A stretch of DNA of 64,000 nt from Kiritimatiellia bacterium (GTDB lineage: Bacteria > Verrucomicrobiota > Kiritimatiellia > CAIQIC01 > JAGNIJ01). The notes beneath the pieces are model-generated. The model ran no database searches. It was not told the DNA's origin and saw only the letters and a list, made by a program, of their open reading frames with translations. A program made the translations under genes and the position numbers. The DNA is taken from NCBI GenBank assembly GCA_018001225.1, contig JAGNIJ010000002.1, positions 1-64,000 of the forward strand. Direction: 5' to 3'. Positions 8,429 to 16,680 of the stretch are shown here, in pieces (within the stretch, counting starts at the first letter, position 1; the number at the start of each line of letters is the position of its first letter).

Positions 8429-9073
8429 ATGTTACTCGGCGTCATCCCCGCCCGCGGCGGGAGCAAGGGAATCCCGTACAAGAACCTGATGCCCTTCGCG
8501 GGGCATCCGCTGATCTACTGGAGCATCCGCGACGCGCTGCAGGCGACGCTCCTGCCGCGCTTCGTGGTCTCCACCGAGGACGACAAGATCGCCGCGTTCG
8601 CCCGCGAGTGCGGCGCGGAGGTCCTGCCGCGCCCTCCGGAACTGGCCGGTGACCAGACCCAGATCATCGATGTGCTGAAGGACATCCTGAACAAGGTTCC
8701 CGAGGCCCACGCCATCCTGCTGCTGCAGCCCACGAGCCCGATCCGGGTGGACGGGCTGATCGACCGGGTCATCGCCGCCTGGCAGGCGGCGGGGGAGCCC
8801 GACTCCGCCGCGAGCGGGTTCCTGTGCCGCATGTGGGAATGGGGAAGCCGGCGGGTCAACCTGCCGCGCCAGGTGGACCCCGGCTATTTTTACGACGACG
8901 GGAACCTCTATATCTTGAGCCGCAAGGACCTTCTCCAGGGCTACTGGGTCGGCGAGCGGCGGGTGAACGTCGAGGTGGAGCCCTGGTACCACTACGAGAT
9001 CGACACGCCCATCGAGGCCATCGCCGCCGAGGCGGTGATGAAGCATCTGCTGACGAGGAATGTGAAGGATTAG
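8429..9073 (+). CDS. neuA: CMP-nonulosonate (acylneuraminate) cytidylyltransferase
   Basis: Transfers CMP from CTP to a nonulosonic acid. Seen: the N-terminal nucleotide loop VIPARGGSKGIPYKNL at residues 5-20, TEDDKIAAFA, LLLQPTSPIR, and the C-terminal YEIDTPIEA with a metal-binding Asp. 214 residues is the normal length for the single-domain enzyme without fused phosphatase, and a separate KdsC-like phosphatase is encoded at 13557. RBS GGAGGG precedes the ATG. It pairs functionally with the NeuB-family synthase and the polysialyltransferase-like gene. Sugar specificity (Neu5Ac, KDN, legionaminate) is open. Confidence 0.88.
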   Translation: MLLGVIPARGGSKGIPYKNLMPFAGHPLIYWSIRDALQATLLPRFVVSTEDDKIAAFARECGAEVLPRPPELAGDQTQIIDVLKDILNKVPEAHAILLLQPTSPIRVDGLIDRVIAAWQAAGEPDSAASGFLCRMWEWGSRRVNLPRQVDPGYFYDDGNLYILSRKDLLQGYWVGERRVNVEVEPWYHYEIDTPIEAIAAEAVMKHLLTRNVKD

Positions 9074-9079
9074 CCGCGC

Positions 9080-9129
9080 ACCACGCGCTTACGCGCGCGG
9101 CTACGTAGCCGCCGCCGTAAGGCGGTGGC
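9080..9129. repeat. Abutting REP pair with variant stems
   Basis: Inverted unit 9080-9104 (ACCACGCGC / GCGCGCGGC) meets direct unit 9105-9129 (GCCGCCGCC / GGCGGTGGC, loop GTAA) with CTAC joined to GTAG. Both stems differ from those at 6586 yet keep the pairing. Confidence 0.88.
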
Positions 9130-9147
9130 CAGAAAAAAGGAACCACC

Positions 9148-10203
9148 ATGCCGCGATATCCCGTGGATAACGTTCGAAGTTACTGCGAAGCCTGCCTGGC
9201 CCGCGAAGGACTGGTTCCGGCGGATGCCGCCCTGTTGACGGATGTCCTGCTCGAGGCCGACCTGCGCGGCAAGGGGTCGCACGGCCTGCTGCGGCTGGGG
9301 CACTACATCGAGCGGCTTCGCAACGGCACGATCAAGACCCGGCCCGACCTGCGCTTCAAGGCCGTGGCGCCGGCCGCGGCGATCATGGACGCGGACGATG
9401 GGCTCGGACATCTCGCCAGCATTCGGGCGATGGAACATGCCGTGGACCTGTCCAAGGACACGGGGATCGCGGCGGTCTCGGTGATCAACTCCAGCCATTT
9501 CGGTTTCGCGGGGTACTACACCGAGCTGGCGGCGGCGCGGGAGACCCTGGGGCTGGCGTTCACTCATACCGACGCGAACACCGTCCCCTTCGGGTCGAAC
9601 GAGCCCTACTTCGGCTCGAACGCGCTGTCGTTCTCCGCGCCGACGGGCCTGGACTACCCGATGACCATCGATTTCTGCTGCGCCAAGATTTCCTTCGGCA
9701 AGGTGTACGAGGCCAAGGCCAAGGGCATCCAACTGCCCGAGCACTGCGCCCTCGACGCGAAGGGCCAGTGGACGCGCGATCCGGCGCAGGTGGAGTATCT
9801 CTGCACGGCGGCCGAGCACAAGGGTTTCGGCCTGGCGCTGATCATCGAGGTGCTGTGCGCCCTGCTTACGGGCATCCCGTTCGGGAAGTACGTGGCGGAC
9901 ATGTACGGCCAGATGGACCGGCCGCGCAAGCTGGGCCACTTTTTCGTGGCCGTTGACATCGCTCGGTTCAGCGATCTGTCTCGGTTCCGCGAGAACATGC
10001 GGAAAATGATCGGCGATCTGCACGCGCTCGCGCATACCGAGGACGTCGAACACGTCCGCGTGCACGGCGAGCAGAGCCACCGCAACAAGCAGGAGAGCCT
10101 GCGGCTCGGTGTCCTGCTCCAGCCGGCGGTGGCCGAGGACTTGCAGGGGCTGGGCCGGCCTTTCGGCCTGGCGTTCCCCTCCGCGGTGGAGTCGTCGCCG
10201 TGA
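9148..10203 (+). CDS. Malate/L-lactate dehydrogenase family (LDH2-type)
   Basis: NAD(P)-dependent 2-keto acid / 2-hydroxy acid oxidoreductase of the Ldh_2 family (malate, sulfolactate, diketogulonate reductases). Seen: DLRGKGSHGLLRL near residues 33-45, VINSSHFGFAGYY with the catalytic-region His, FGSNEPYFGSNALSFS, and AEHKGFGLALIIEVLCALLTG. Length 351 is typical. It overlaps the next gene by 4 nt. In this cluster it might act on a 2-keto sugar acid, which is inference only. Confidence 0.8.
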   Translation: MPRYPVDNVRSYCEACLAREGLVPADAALLTDVLLEADLRGKGSHGLLRLGHYIERLRNGTIKTRPDLRFKAVAPAAAIMDADDGLGHLASIRAMEHAVDLSKDTGIAAVSVINSSHFGFAGYYTELAAARETLGLAFTHTDANTVPFGSNEPYFGSNALSFSAPTGLDYPMTIDFCCAKISFGKVYEAKAKGIQLPEHCALDAKGQWTRDPAQVEYLCTAAEHKGFGLALIIEVLCALLTGIPFGKYVADMYGQMDRPRKLGHFFVAVDIARFSDLSRFRENMRKMIGDLHALAHTEDVEHVRVHGEQSHRNKQESLRLGVLLQPAVAEDLQGLGRPFGLAFPSAVESSP

Positions 10204-10994
10204 AAGTGGATGAAAACAAGCGGGCGTGGGACGGCAAGTACCACTGGAAGGACGGGGGCGAGGAGTGGTCCGCGCCGTGGGGCGGCGTGTCCATGCAGTG
10301 GTTCGGCGCGATCCTGCCGCGGATCCGCGCCCACGTGCCGGCGCCGTGCATCCTGGAGATCGCCTGCGGCTACGGCCGCTTCACGCAGTACCTGAAGGAC
10401 CTGTGCGAGCGCCTGGTGGCGGTGGACCTCTCCGGGCAGTGCATCGAGGCCTGCCGGAAGCGGTTCGAGCACTGCTCGAACGTGGAGTGCCACGTGACGG
10501 ACGGCCGGTCGCTGGGCATGGTGGCTGACCGGTCCGTGGACTTTGTCTTCAGCTACGACTCGCTGGTGCACGCCGACGAGGGCGTGATGGCCTCCTACGT
10601 TCGCGAACTCGCACGCATCCTGACGGACGAAGGGGCGGCCTTCATCCATCACTCCAATCTCGCGGAATATGAACCGCTCTACGCGCGCATCTGGAAGGTT
10701 CCCAAGCTCCCCGGCCTGTTGGCCTGCCTGGGCCTGCCGGAAAAAACGCTGCATTGGCGCGACAAGACGGTAGACGCCGGCAAAGTAGCCCGCATGGCGG
10801 AGGAGAACGGGCTGACCGCGGTCAGCCAGGAGATCGTCCCCTGGCACACCCGGCGGCTGCTCATCGACTGCTTCACGATCCTGGTCCGGAAGGGGAGCCG
10901 GCGGGACGCCCCGCCAAGGGTCGTGCGGAACCGGCGCTTCGAGGCCGAGACGCGCGCCCTGCGCGGGCTTTCGGCCCTGTATCCCGAGACCTGA
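10200..10994 (+). CDS. Class I SAM-dependent methyltransferase
   Basis: Rossmann methyltransferase of about 264 residues. Motif I is ILEIACGYGRFTQYL near residue 51, followed by the acidic strand end VAVDLSG and motif IV-like VDFVFSYDSLVHAD. GTG start overlaps the previous stop (GTGA), indicating translational coupling with the dehydrogenase. Likely methylates a sugar or amino-sugar of the surface glycan. The substrate is unknown. Confidence 0.75.
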   Translation: MKVDENKRAWDGKYHWKDGGEEWSAPWGGVSMQWFGAILPRIRAHVPAPCILEIACGYGRFTQYLKDLCERLVAVDLSGQCIEACRKRFEHCSNVECHVTDGRSLGMVADRSVDFVFSYDSLVHADEGVMASYVRELARILTDEGAAFIHHSNLAEYEPLYARIWKVPKLPGLLACLGLPEKTLHWRDKTVDAGKVARMAEENGLTAVSQEIVPWHTRRLLIDCFTILVRKGSRRDAPPRVVRNRRFEAETRALRGLSALYPET

Positions 10995-11019
10995 TGCCGC
11001 GGTGGTGGTTTCGACCGGC

Positions 11020-12396
11020 ATGACGCCCCGTCTGATTCATATGGTCTACTTCCCGTGGGATCGGGATCAGCGCCTGTTGGCCGATCCGGACGCCTTCGAC
11101 CATCGGCCGTACGAAAACATGCGGCGATACGCGCCGGATTTCGAGGTGCGGCTGTGGACCTATCCCCGCGCCCGGGAATGGTGCCGGGCGAACTACCCGG
11201 CGATCTGGGCCTGCATGGAGGGCCTGGCGCGGCCCACGATGATGGTGGACGTGCTGCGGTGGCTGGTGGTCTATCATTTCGGGGGGGTGTACTGGCAGTA
11301 CGACATGAACCCCCTGGCGCCGATGGCGCGGATGGTGCCGGGCTCGGGCAGGGAAGCGCGCCTCTTTACCGAGTTCGTCCTGTCGCCGGAGGAATGCCGG
11401 CGCATGGCCGATGAGCCCATCCGGCGGGGAGAGCCGGAGGAGGCGGCCCGAGTGATGAACCAGGCCTTCTCCGCCGTGCCCCGGCACCGGTTCATCAAGG
11501 CCGTCCTCGACCTGATCCTCGAGCGGGCGACGGCCCTGACGCCCCGGAGGGATTACGACATCCTGTACATCTGCGCCAACGCGGCGGTCAGCACAGCCTG
11601 GGCCCGGTTCGGGCGGACGGATCCCTCGCTCGAGTTGCTTTCGCGCGCCGAGACGCGGCGTCTTCTGCGTGTCCAGTACAAGGGCACGTGGCGCGTGAAC
11701 CGACCCGGAGAGAAGGACGCGGCCCCGTCCGGCGGTTCGCGCGCCGCGGCCTTTTTCCGGCGACGGGTCAAGTCGTTGCCGGGCTTTTTCCGGCTCGTGC
11801 GGACACATCCCTACGAGCAGGTGCTGGCGGGCCCCCGGAACCCGTCGCGCATGGACGAAGCGAGCGCGTCGTTTGACCTCGGGCCGATCCTGGGCCGGCT
11901 CGCGGACGCCTACGGCATCCGGTCGGTCCTGGAGTTTCCCTGCGGAGACGCGGCGGGCCGCGGACTGGACGGCCTTGCGGGGCTGAAGTATGTCGGCGCG
12001 GACCTGGACCGCGCGGTCTTGCGCCAAAACGGGAAGCGGGCGCGGGCCGGCGGCGCCGCGTTTCGTTTCCTGAACCCGGCGTACTCCCGGTGGCCCCGGG
12101 CGGACCTGGTGGTCTGTCGCAACTTCTTCACATACCTGGATGATCGCGGCATCCGGGAGGCGCTGCGGACGATGGCGCGAAGCGGCAGCGCCTGCCTGCT
12201 CACCACGACGTACCCGTTGCTGAACGGCAACTGGGACGGGGCCCTGGGCGACTGGCGCCCGCTCCATTTGGCCCTGCCGCCTTTTTCATTTCCGGAACCC
12301 CTGGCGCTGTTCCCGGATCCCGAACCGGAACGGCGCCCCGACCGCGCGCTGGGATTATGGAAGCTGGCGGAAATCGAAAAACGGCTCGGGGCCTGA
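11020..12396 (+). CDS. Fusion: GT32-like glycosyltransferase and methyltransferase
   Basis: Two domains. Residues 1-260 resemble the GT32/OCH1-like sugar-binding fold: PRLIHMVYFPWD at the start and DVLRWLVVYHFGGVYWQYDMN near 70-90, the place of the DxD motif. The first Asp is replaced (QYD), so donor binding may differ. Residues 280-458 form a class I methyltransferase (VLEFPCGDAAGRGL, DLVVCRNFFTYLDD, and the tail DWRPLHLALPPFSFPEPL). ATG 11020 is favoured over in-frame GTGs at 11002 and 11005 because it starts directly before the conserved PRLIHM. The fusion suggests that one residue is added and another methylated. Confidence 0.7.
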   Translation: MTPRLIHMVYFPWDRDQRLLADPDAFDHRPYENMRRYAPDFEVRLWTYPRAREWCRANYPAIWACMEGLARPTMMVDVLRWLVVYHFGGVYWQYDMNPLAPMARMVPGSGREARLFTEFVLSPEECRRMADEPIRRGEPEEAARVMNQAFSAVPRHRFIKAVLDLILERATALTPRRDYDILYICANAAVSTAWARFGRTDPSLELLSRAETRRLLRVQYKGTWRVNRPGEKDAAPSGGSRAAAFFRRRVKSLPGFFRLVRTHPYEQVLAGPRNPSRMDEASASFDLGPILGRLADAYGIRSVLEFPCGDAAGRGLDGLAGLKYVGADLDRAVLRQNGKRARAGGAAFRFLNPAYSRWPRADLVVCRNFFTYLDDRGIREALRTMARSGSACLLTTTYPLLNGNWDGALGDWRPLHLALPPFSFPEPLALFPDPEPERRPDRALGLWKLAEIEKRLGA

Positions 12397-12400
12397 CCGC

Positions 12401-13531
12401 ATGAAGCGCATCGTATTTACCCCCGGCGTCGGCCAGATCGTGAATGCCGCGGCGGCGTTGACCCAGGCCGGCGTCGCCGGCGCGGAGGACGTACTCGTCC
12501 TGTTCAGCATCGGGCGCTACACGGAGTGGGCCCGGGCCATGGAGCAGTCGGCCCGCTGCCTCTGGACGTGGAAAACCGTTGTGTGGGCGGAGGACGTGCT
12601 GGTTTCGCATTTCCCGACGCGGCGGTTTGCGCCTATCGCCCGGGCCGTCCTGCGGGAGCGGTTGGGCCCGGCGCCGGACGAGATCTGGGTCTCCAAGATC
12701 GGTTGGGAGGCGACGAAACTCGCGCTCCATGCCTGCCCGGACAGCCGGGTGGTGATCTTCGAGGACGGCGCCGAGGAGTTCATTCCGCAGGAGGTCCTGT
12801 GCGGGGCGCCCCGGTGGAAGCGGCTTCCGCCGTCGCGCTGGCCGGGCGCGCTGCGGCGGGAACTGTCGCATTGGACCGGCAATCCCGAGTGCCTCGGGAT
12901 CGAGGGGGTCTGCGTGCGGGATCGCCGCCGCGTTTCCACGATGTACTCCTTCCTGGCGCCCCAGCTCGGTCGGCCGGCTCACCTTGACGGGGTCCCGGTG
13001 ACGCCGGTGCAGGCCGATGCCCTCAAGGGCCGGCTGGAGGCCTTGTCCCCGCTCTACGATCCCGCGCACCGCCGGCAGCCCGGGCGCAAGCCCGGGGAAC
13101 AAGTCGTCCTGTTTCTTCCGCAGCCGTTTGCCGACCTCTTCCTGACCCCGGAGAACGAGTACGCGCTGTACCGCGCCGCCGCGGCGGAGATCCTGGGCAA
13201 GGGCTACACGATGCTCTGGAAGGACCATCCGCGCGAGATCACGCCGCTGGCGCCGCGCTTGCAGGAGGAATTCGGAAGCGACCGGATCCGGGGCCTGCGC
13301 GTCCGGCAGCAGATGCCGGTCGAATGCCTCGTCGCCGGTTGGGACCTCGCCGCGGTGGCCTCGGTCTCCTCCACTTCGCTGTTCACCCTCAAGGGCCTGT
13401 ACGGTTATCCCGCGTACACGGCGGCCGGCCTGATCGGCCCGGAATGCTGGCTCAAGCGCTCCGACGCCGAACTGGCCAAGATGTTTATCCGCGTGCTGCC
13501 GGGATTGGACAGGCTCCCGGCGGCCTCATGA
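12401..13531 (+). CDS. Polysialyltransferase-like glycosyltransferase
   Basis: Resembles the alpha-2,8-polysialyltransferase / GT52-related group (POLYST). Seen: an acidic EDGAEEF (the D/E-D/E-G motif) near residue 125, LWKDHPRE (HP motif) near 271, and SVSSTSLFTLKGLYG near 325 (the S/T-rich motif binding the CMP group). 376 residues. Four nucleotides separate it from the previous gene. Its place beside NeuB- and NeuA-type genes fits transfer of a nonulosonate from the CMP donor. Linkage and acceptor are not predictable. Confidence 0.72.
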   Translation: MKRIVFTPGVGQIVNAAAALTQAGVAGAEDVLVLFSIGRYTEWARAMEQSARCLWTWKTVVWAEDVLVSHFPTRRFAPIARAVLRERLGPAPDEIWVSKIGWEATKLALHACPDSRVVIFEDGAEEFIPQEVLCGAPRWKRLPPSRWPGALRRELSHWTGNPECLGIEGVCVRDRRRVSTMYSFLAPQLGRPAHLDGVPVTPVQADALKGRLEALSPLYDPAHRRQPGRKPGEQVVLFLPQPFADLFLTPENEYALYRAAAAEILGKGYTMLWKDHPREITPLAPRLQEEFGSDRIRGLRVRQQMPVECLVAGWDLAAVASVSSTSLFTLKGLYGYPAYTAAGLIGPECWLKRSDAELAKMFIRVLPGLDRLPAAS

Positions 13532-13556
13532 CGGATCAAGACGGAAAGGACGGGTT

Positions 13557-14036
13557 ATGAGCAAGGCGGTCAACTGGGCGGGCGTGAAACTCCTGGCCCT
13601 GGATTTCGACGGCGTGATGACGGACAACCGCGTCCTGGTGGACCAGGATGGGAAGGAATCTGTCCTGTGCCACCGGGGCGACGGGATGGGTGTCGGTCTG
13701 CTCAAGAAGGCCGGTGTCGAGGTGGTCGTGATCTCCATGGAGCCCAACCCGGTGGTCTCCGCGCGCTGCCGCAAGCTGAAGATCGACTGCATCCAGAACT
13801 GCGACAAGAAACTCAAGGCGCTCCAGCAGCTCGCCGCGGCGCGCGGGCTGAAGCCCCGCGATGTGGCGTTCGTCGGGAACGACATCAACGACCTGGAGTG
13901 TCTGGGCTGGGTCGGCTTGCCCGTCGCCGTGGCGGATGCCGAGCCCGCTGTCCTGAAAGTTGCGGCCTACGTCACCCGGCGTCCCGGCGGATTCGGCGCC
14001 GTGCGCGAGGTGGCGGACAAGATTCTCGGCGCGTGA
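13557..14036 (+). CDS. KdsC-like HAD phosphatase (nonulosonate-9-P type)
   Basis: C0-type HAD phosphatase of 159 residues, the size of KDO-8-P phosphatase. Motif I is LDFDGVMTDNRV, motif II region VVVISMEPN, motif III lysine in NCDKKLKAL, motif IV VGNDINDLECL. The family removes phosphate from KDO-8-P, Neu5Ac-9-P or KDN-9-P. Given the NeuB-family synthase and CMP-transferase here, the nine-carbon acid phosphate is the likeliest substrate. An AAGGA-type RBS precedes ATG 13557. Confidence 0.85.
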   Translation: MSKAVNWAGVKLLALDFDGVMTDNRVLVDQDGKESVLCHRGDGMGVGLLKKAGVEVVVISMEPNPVVSARCRKLKIDCIQNCDKKLKALQQLAAARGLKPRDVAFVGNDINDLECLGWVGLPVAVADAEPAVLKVAAYVTRRPGGFGAVREVADKILGA

Positions 14037-14053
14037 TCCTTCACGGAATCCCC

Positions 14054-15385
14054 ATGGGCCGCGCCCTCCTGCGTTTTGTCCGCGAGCGTCTCGAAGGGCT
14101 CGCGGTCGCGCTGCTGCTTCCGTTTTTCGGCTGGTGCGCCGCGCGCAGGGGCGGTGCCGCCGTCCGCCGGGCCTGGCCCCGGTGGCGGCGGCTCTTGGTC
14201 CGGGGCCTGCGCGACTACCGGGCCACGTGGTGGATCCAGGCGCAGTTGGAGACCCCGGCGTGCCTGTGGCGCTACGCGCTGCTGGCGGAGTGCGCCGCGC
14301 TGATGCCGCCGGCCGGCGGCCGGGCGGCCATGGACCGCATGCTCCTGCTCTGCCTGGGCCATATCGGCGACGTGCTGCACGCCGCGCCGGGCGTGCGGGC
14401 ATTTCGGAAACGGCGGCCGGAGACCGCCGTGGATGTCCTGGTGGGGCCATGGAGCGAGCGGTTGGCCGCGCGGATGGGCTGCTTCGACGACATCCTCGTC
14501 TACAACCCGCGCGTGGCGCAGTTCAACCGCGGCCAGGGAACGCGGCCGGGATTCCGCGCCGAGCTCGCTTCCCTGCGGCGCGTGGCCGCGAGGAGGTACC
14601 GGGTCGTGGTCAGCGCGGGCCCGCTCCATTTTGCCGAGTTGGCCGTGGTGCTCGCCGCGCGGCCCCGCGAATTTCGCGGGGTGGTCCCGGACTTTCCGTT
14701 GTACCCGCCGTCGTGGGACGCCGCCGGCGCGCTCCCCTTCGACAGCCGCATGCGCGAGGCGGACTGGATCGCCGCGTGCCTGGAACCCGGGGCCGCGTCC
14801 GGCGCGCCGTACGCGCTCGAGTATCCGCTGGAGGACGCCGCCCGCCGGCAGGCCGTGAAGCTCCTGGCGGATTCGGGTGTCGCGGCCGGCGCGCCCTATG
14901 CCGTGCTGGCCCCGGGCGCCGGCTGGCCGGGCAAGCAATGGCCGCCGGAACGGTTCGCCGAACTGGCCGATTGGCTGGCCGGGAAAAAAGGATGGCGGAT
15001 CGTGCTCGCCGGGTCACCCGGCGAACACGGCCTGTGCGAGCGGGTGCGCGGCCTGATGAAGGCCGGCGCGCTGAACCTTGCCGGGCGAACGAGTCTCGAC
15101 GAACTGGCCGCCGTCCTGGAGCGGGCCGCGGTGTTCGCGGGCAACGACAGCGGCCCGATGCATATCGCGGCGGCCGTCGGAACGCCGACGATCACGTTCT
15201 GGGGGCCCACGTTCCCGGAGAAATGGGCGCCGCGCGGGCCCCGGCATCTTGTCGTCCGTTCCGCTTCGCCTTGCGCCGGGTGTATCTACTGGCATCCGCG
15301 CGCAGCGTGCACGGGCCAGCCGCCTTGCATCGAGACGGCGCCGTTCGAGCCGGAAAAGTTGGAGCGCTTCCTGGGGGAGCTGTAG
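14054..15385 (+). CDS. Glycosyltransferase family 9 (heptosyltransferase-like)
   Basis: ADP-heptose:LPS heptosyltransferase family, GT-B fold. Seen: LLLCLGHIGDVLHAAPGVRAFRK (acceptor domain, residues 98-120), LAPGAGWPGKQWPPERFA, and GNDSGPMHIAAAVGTPTITFWGPT, the GT9 donor-site signature. The frame is open upstream, but ATG 14054 follows the phosphatase stop by 17 nt and gives a plausible hydrophobic N-terminus. A Cys-rich tail (CAGCIYWHPRAACTG) is present as in several GT9 proteins. TAG stop lies in a GTAG and a degraded REP. Confidence 0.85.
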   Translation: MGRALLRFVRERLEGLAVALLLPFFGWCAARRGGAAVRRAWPRWRRLLVRGLRDYRATWWIQAQLETPACLWRYALLAECAALMPPAGGRAAMDRMLLLCLGHIGDVLHAAPGVRAFRKRRPETAVDVLVGPWSERLAARMGCFDDILVYNPRVAQFNRGQGTRPGFRAELASLRRVAARRYRVVVSAGPLHFAELAVVLAARPREFRGVVPDFPLYPPSWDAAGALPFDSRMREADWIAACLEPGAASGAPYALEYPLEDAARRQAVKLLADSGVAAGAPYAVLAPGAGWPGKQWPPERFAELADWLAGKKGWRIVLAGSPGEHGLCERVRGLMKAGALNLAGRTSLDELAAVLERAAVFAGNDSGPMHIAAAVGTPTITFWGPTFPEKWAPRGPRHLVVRSASPCAGCIYWHPRAACTGQPPCIETAPFEPEKLERFLGEL

Positions 15386-15402
15386 CCGCGCGCGCGCGTG
15401 GT
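15382..15402. repeat. Degenerate REP at the GT9 stop codon
   Basis: A GTAG foot containing the TAG stop is followed by GCCGCGCGC and GCGCGTGGT, the two arms of a REP without a loop. Probably a decayed copy. Confidence 0.45.
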
Positions 15403-15414
15403 CGGCGGCATGGC

Positions 15415-16488
15415 ATGGAATGGGCTGGTCAGAAGAGGGTCGCCGCCATAGCCTTCCGGCCGGAGGCGTTTTCGGCCCGGTCGGGCCTCCTCCCCCTGGC
15501 CGAGGCGCTGGGCATCCGCGCGATCGTGCACGACGTGGCCTGGCAACGGTGGGCGCGCCGGAGTTGGACGCTCGGCCACGGGCTGCGCCGCGCGGGGCAG
15601 TGGTATTACGGGAGCGAATGGAATGCCCTCGTGCCGCTCCTCGACGAATGGCGGCTCGCCAGGGAGCTGCGACGGGGCGGGGCCGATGCGGCGCATTTTC
15701 TTTTTGCGGAGTTTGCCGGCCCCCGGCGGGGCGGCGTCTTCCGTCGCCGGGGCCTGCGGACGATCGGCACGTTTCACTGCTCCGTGCGGCGGGCGGATCG
15801 TGTCCTGGCCGGGCGTCGCGGAGATTTTTCGGCCTTCGACTGGGTGACGGTCGTGGCGCGTTGCCAGGAGCCGTATTTCCTGGAGGCCGGCGTGCCGCGC
15901 GAGCGGTTGCGCGTCACGCCGCACGGCGTGGATGCGCGCTATTTCTCGCCCGGGCCGCGCGGGGGCGGAGCGGGACGACCGATTCGCGCCCTGCTGGTCG
16001 GCGGGACGGAGCGGGACCACGAATTCGCGCGGAGCGTCATGGCCGCCCTGTCGCCGGACACCCTGCGCCTGTTCATCGCGGTCCCGCCCGAGTGCCAGGC
16101 CGGCTATCGCGACAGTCCGGGTGTGGAGATTCTTCCCCGAATGGCCGACGACGACTTGCGACGCGCCTACCGGGAGGCCGACCTGCTGTTCATGCCCATG
16201 CTCGACAGCACGGCCAACAACGTCCTGCTCGAGGCCATGGCCTGCGGGACGCCGGTGATGACGAATCGCGTCGGGGGTATTCCCGAGTACGTGGACCCCG
16301 CCTGTAACGTCCTCATGCCGGGCAAGGACGTGGACCAGTGGGCGGGTAGGCTGGAGGCCTTGGCTGATGACCCCGCAGGGCTGGCCGTCATGCGTCCCGC
16401 TGTGCGCGCGTGGGCCGAGCGGTTCGATTGGCCGTCGCTGGCGGGTCACTATGTCCGGTTGTACCAGGATGTGCTGGGGGCGGGATAA
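15415..16488 (+). CDS. Glycosyltransferase family 4
   Basis: GT-B retaining transferase of 357 residues. Seen: IGTFHC and VTPHGVDARYFSPG mid-protein, ADLLFMPMLDSTANNVLLEA followed by MACGTPVMTNRVGGIPEYV, the E-x7-E donor site. The frame is open far upstream over the GT9 gene; ATG 15415 is the first start after that gene. Not recognisable to a specific sugar. Confidence 0.82.
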   Translation: MEWAGQKRVAAIAFRPEAFSARSGLLPLAEALGIRAIVHDVAWQRWARRSWTLGHGLRRAGQWYYGSEWNALVPLLDEWRLARELRRGGADAAHFLFAEFAGPRRGGVFRRRGLRTIGTFHCSVRRADRVLAGRRGDFSAFDWVTVVARCQEPYFLEAGVPRERLRVTPHGVDARYFSPGPRGGGAGRPIRALLVGGTERDHEFARSVMAALSPDTLRLFIAVPPECQAGYRDSPGVEILPRMADDDLRRAYREADLLFMPMLDSTANNVLLEAMACGTPVMTNRVGGIPEYVDPACNVLMPGKDVDQWAGRLEALADDPAGLAVMRPAVRAWAERFDWPSLAGHYVRLYQDVLGAG

Positions 16489-16502
16489 AAGGATCCGGAG
16501 AG

Positions 16503-16669
16503 ACCCACCCCCGGCCCCTCCCAGGGAGGGGAGATCCGGAAGTCCCCTCCACCGGAGGGGATTCAGGGGTGGGTGGATCGGACGATGCTTCGGGGAGACC
16601 CACCCCCGGCCCCTCCCAGGGAGGGGAGATCCGGAAGTCCCCTCCACCGGAGGGGATATAGGGGTGGGT
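16503..16669. repeat. Two 72-nt three-way-junction repeats, 95-nt period
   Basis: Copies at 16503-16574 and 16598-16669. Each starts ACCCACCCC and ends GGGGTGGGT (outer stem) and carries two internal palindromes, CCCCTCCCAGGGAGGGG and CCCCTCCACCGGAGGGG. The 23-nt spacer (GGATCGGACGATGCTTCGG...) resembles the spacer between the pairs near 22830 and 39429. The second copy ends 11 nt before the DUF559 gene. Confidence 0.9.
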
Positions 16670-16680
16670 AATCTTACGCC

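Noticed and set aside
16503..16669. Repeat copies taken as a CRISPR array
   Set aside because: Units are 72 nt with conserved 23-nt spacers, palindromic throughout and in only two or three copies; no cas genes.
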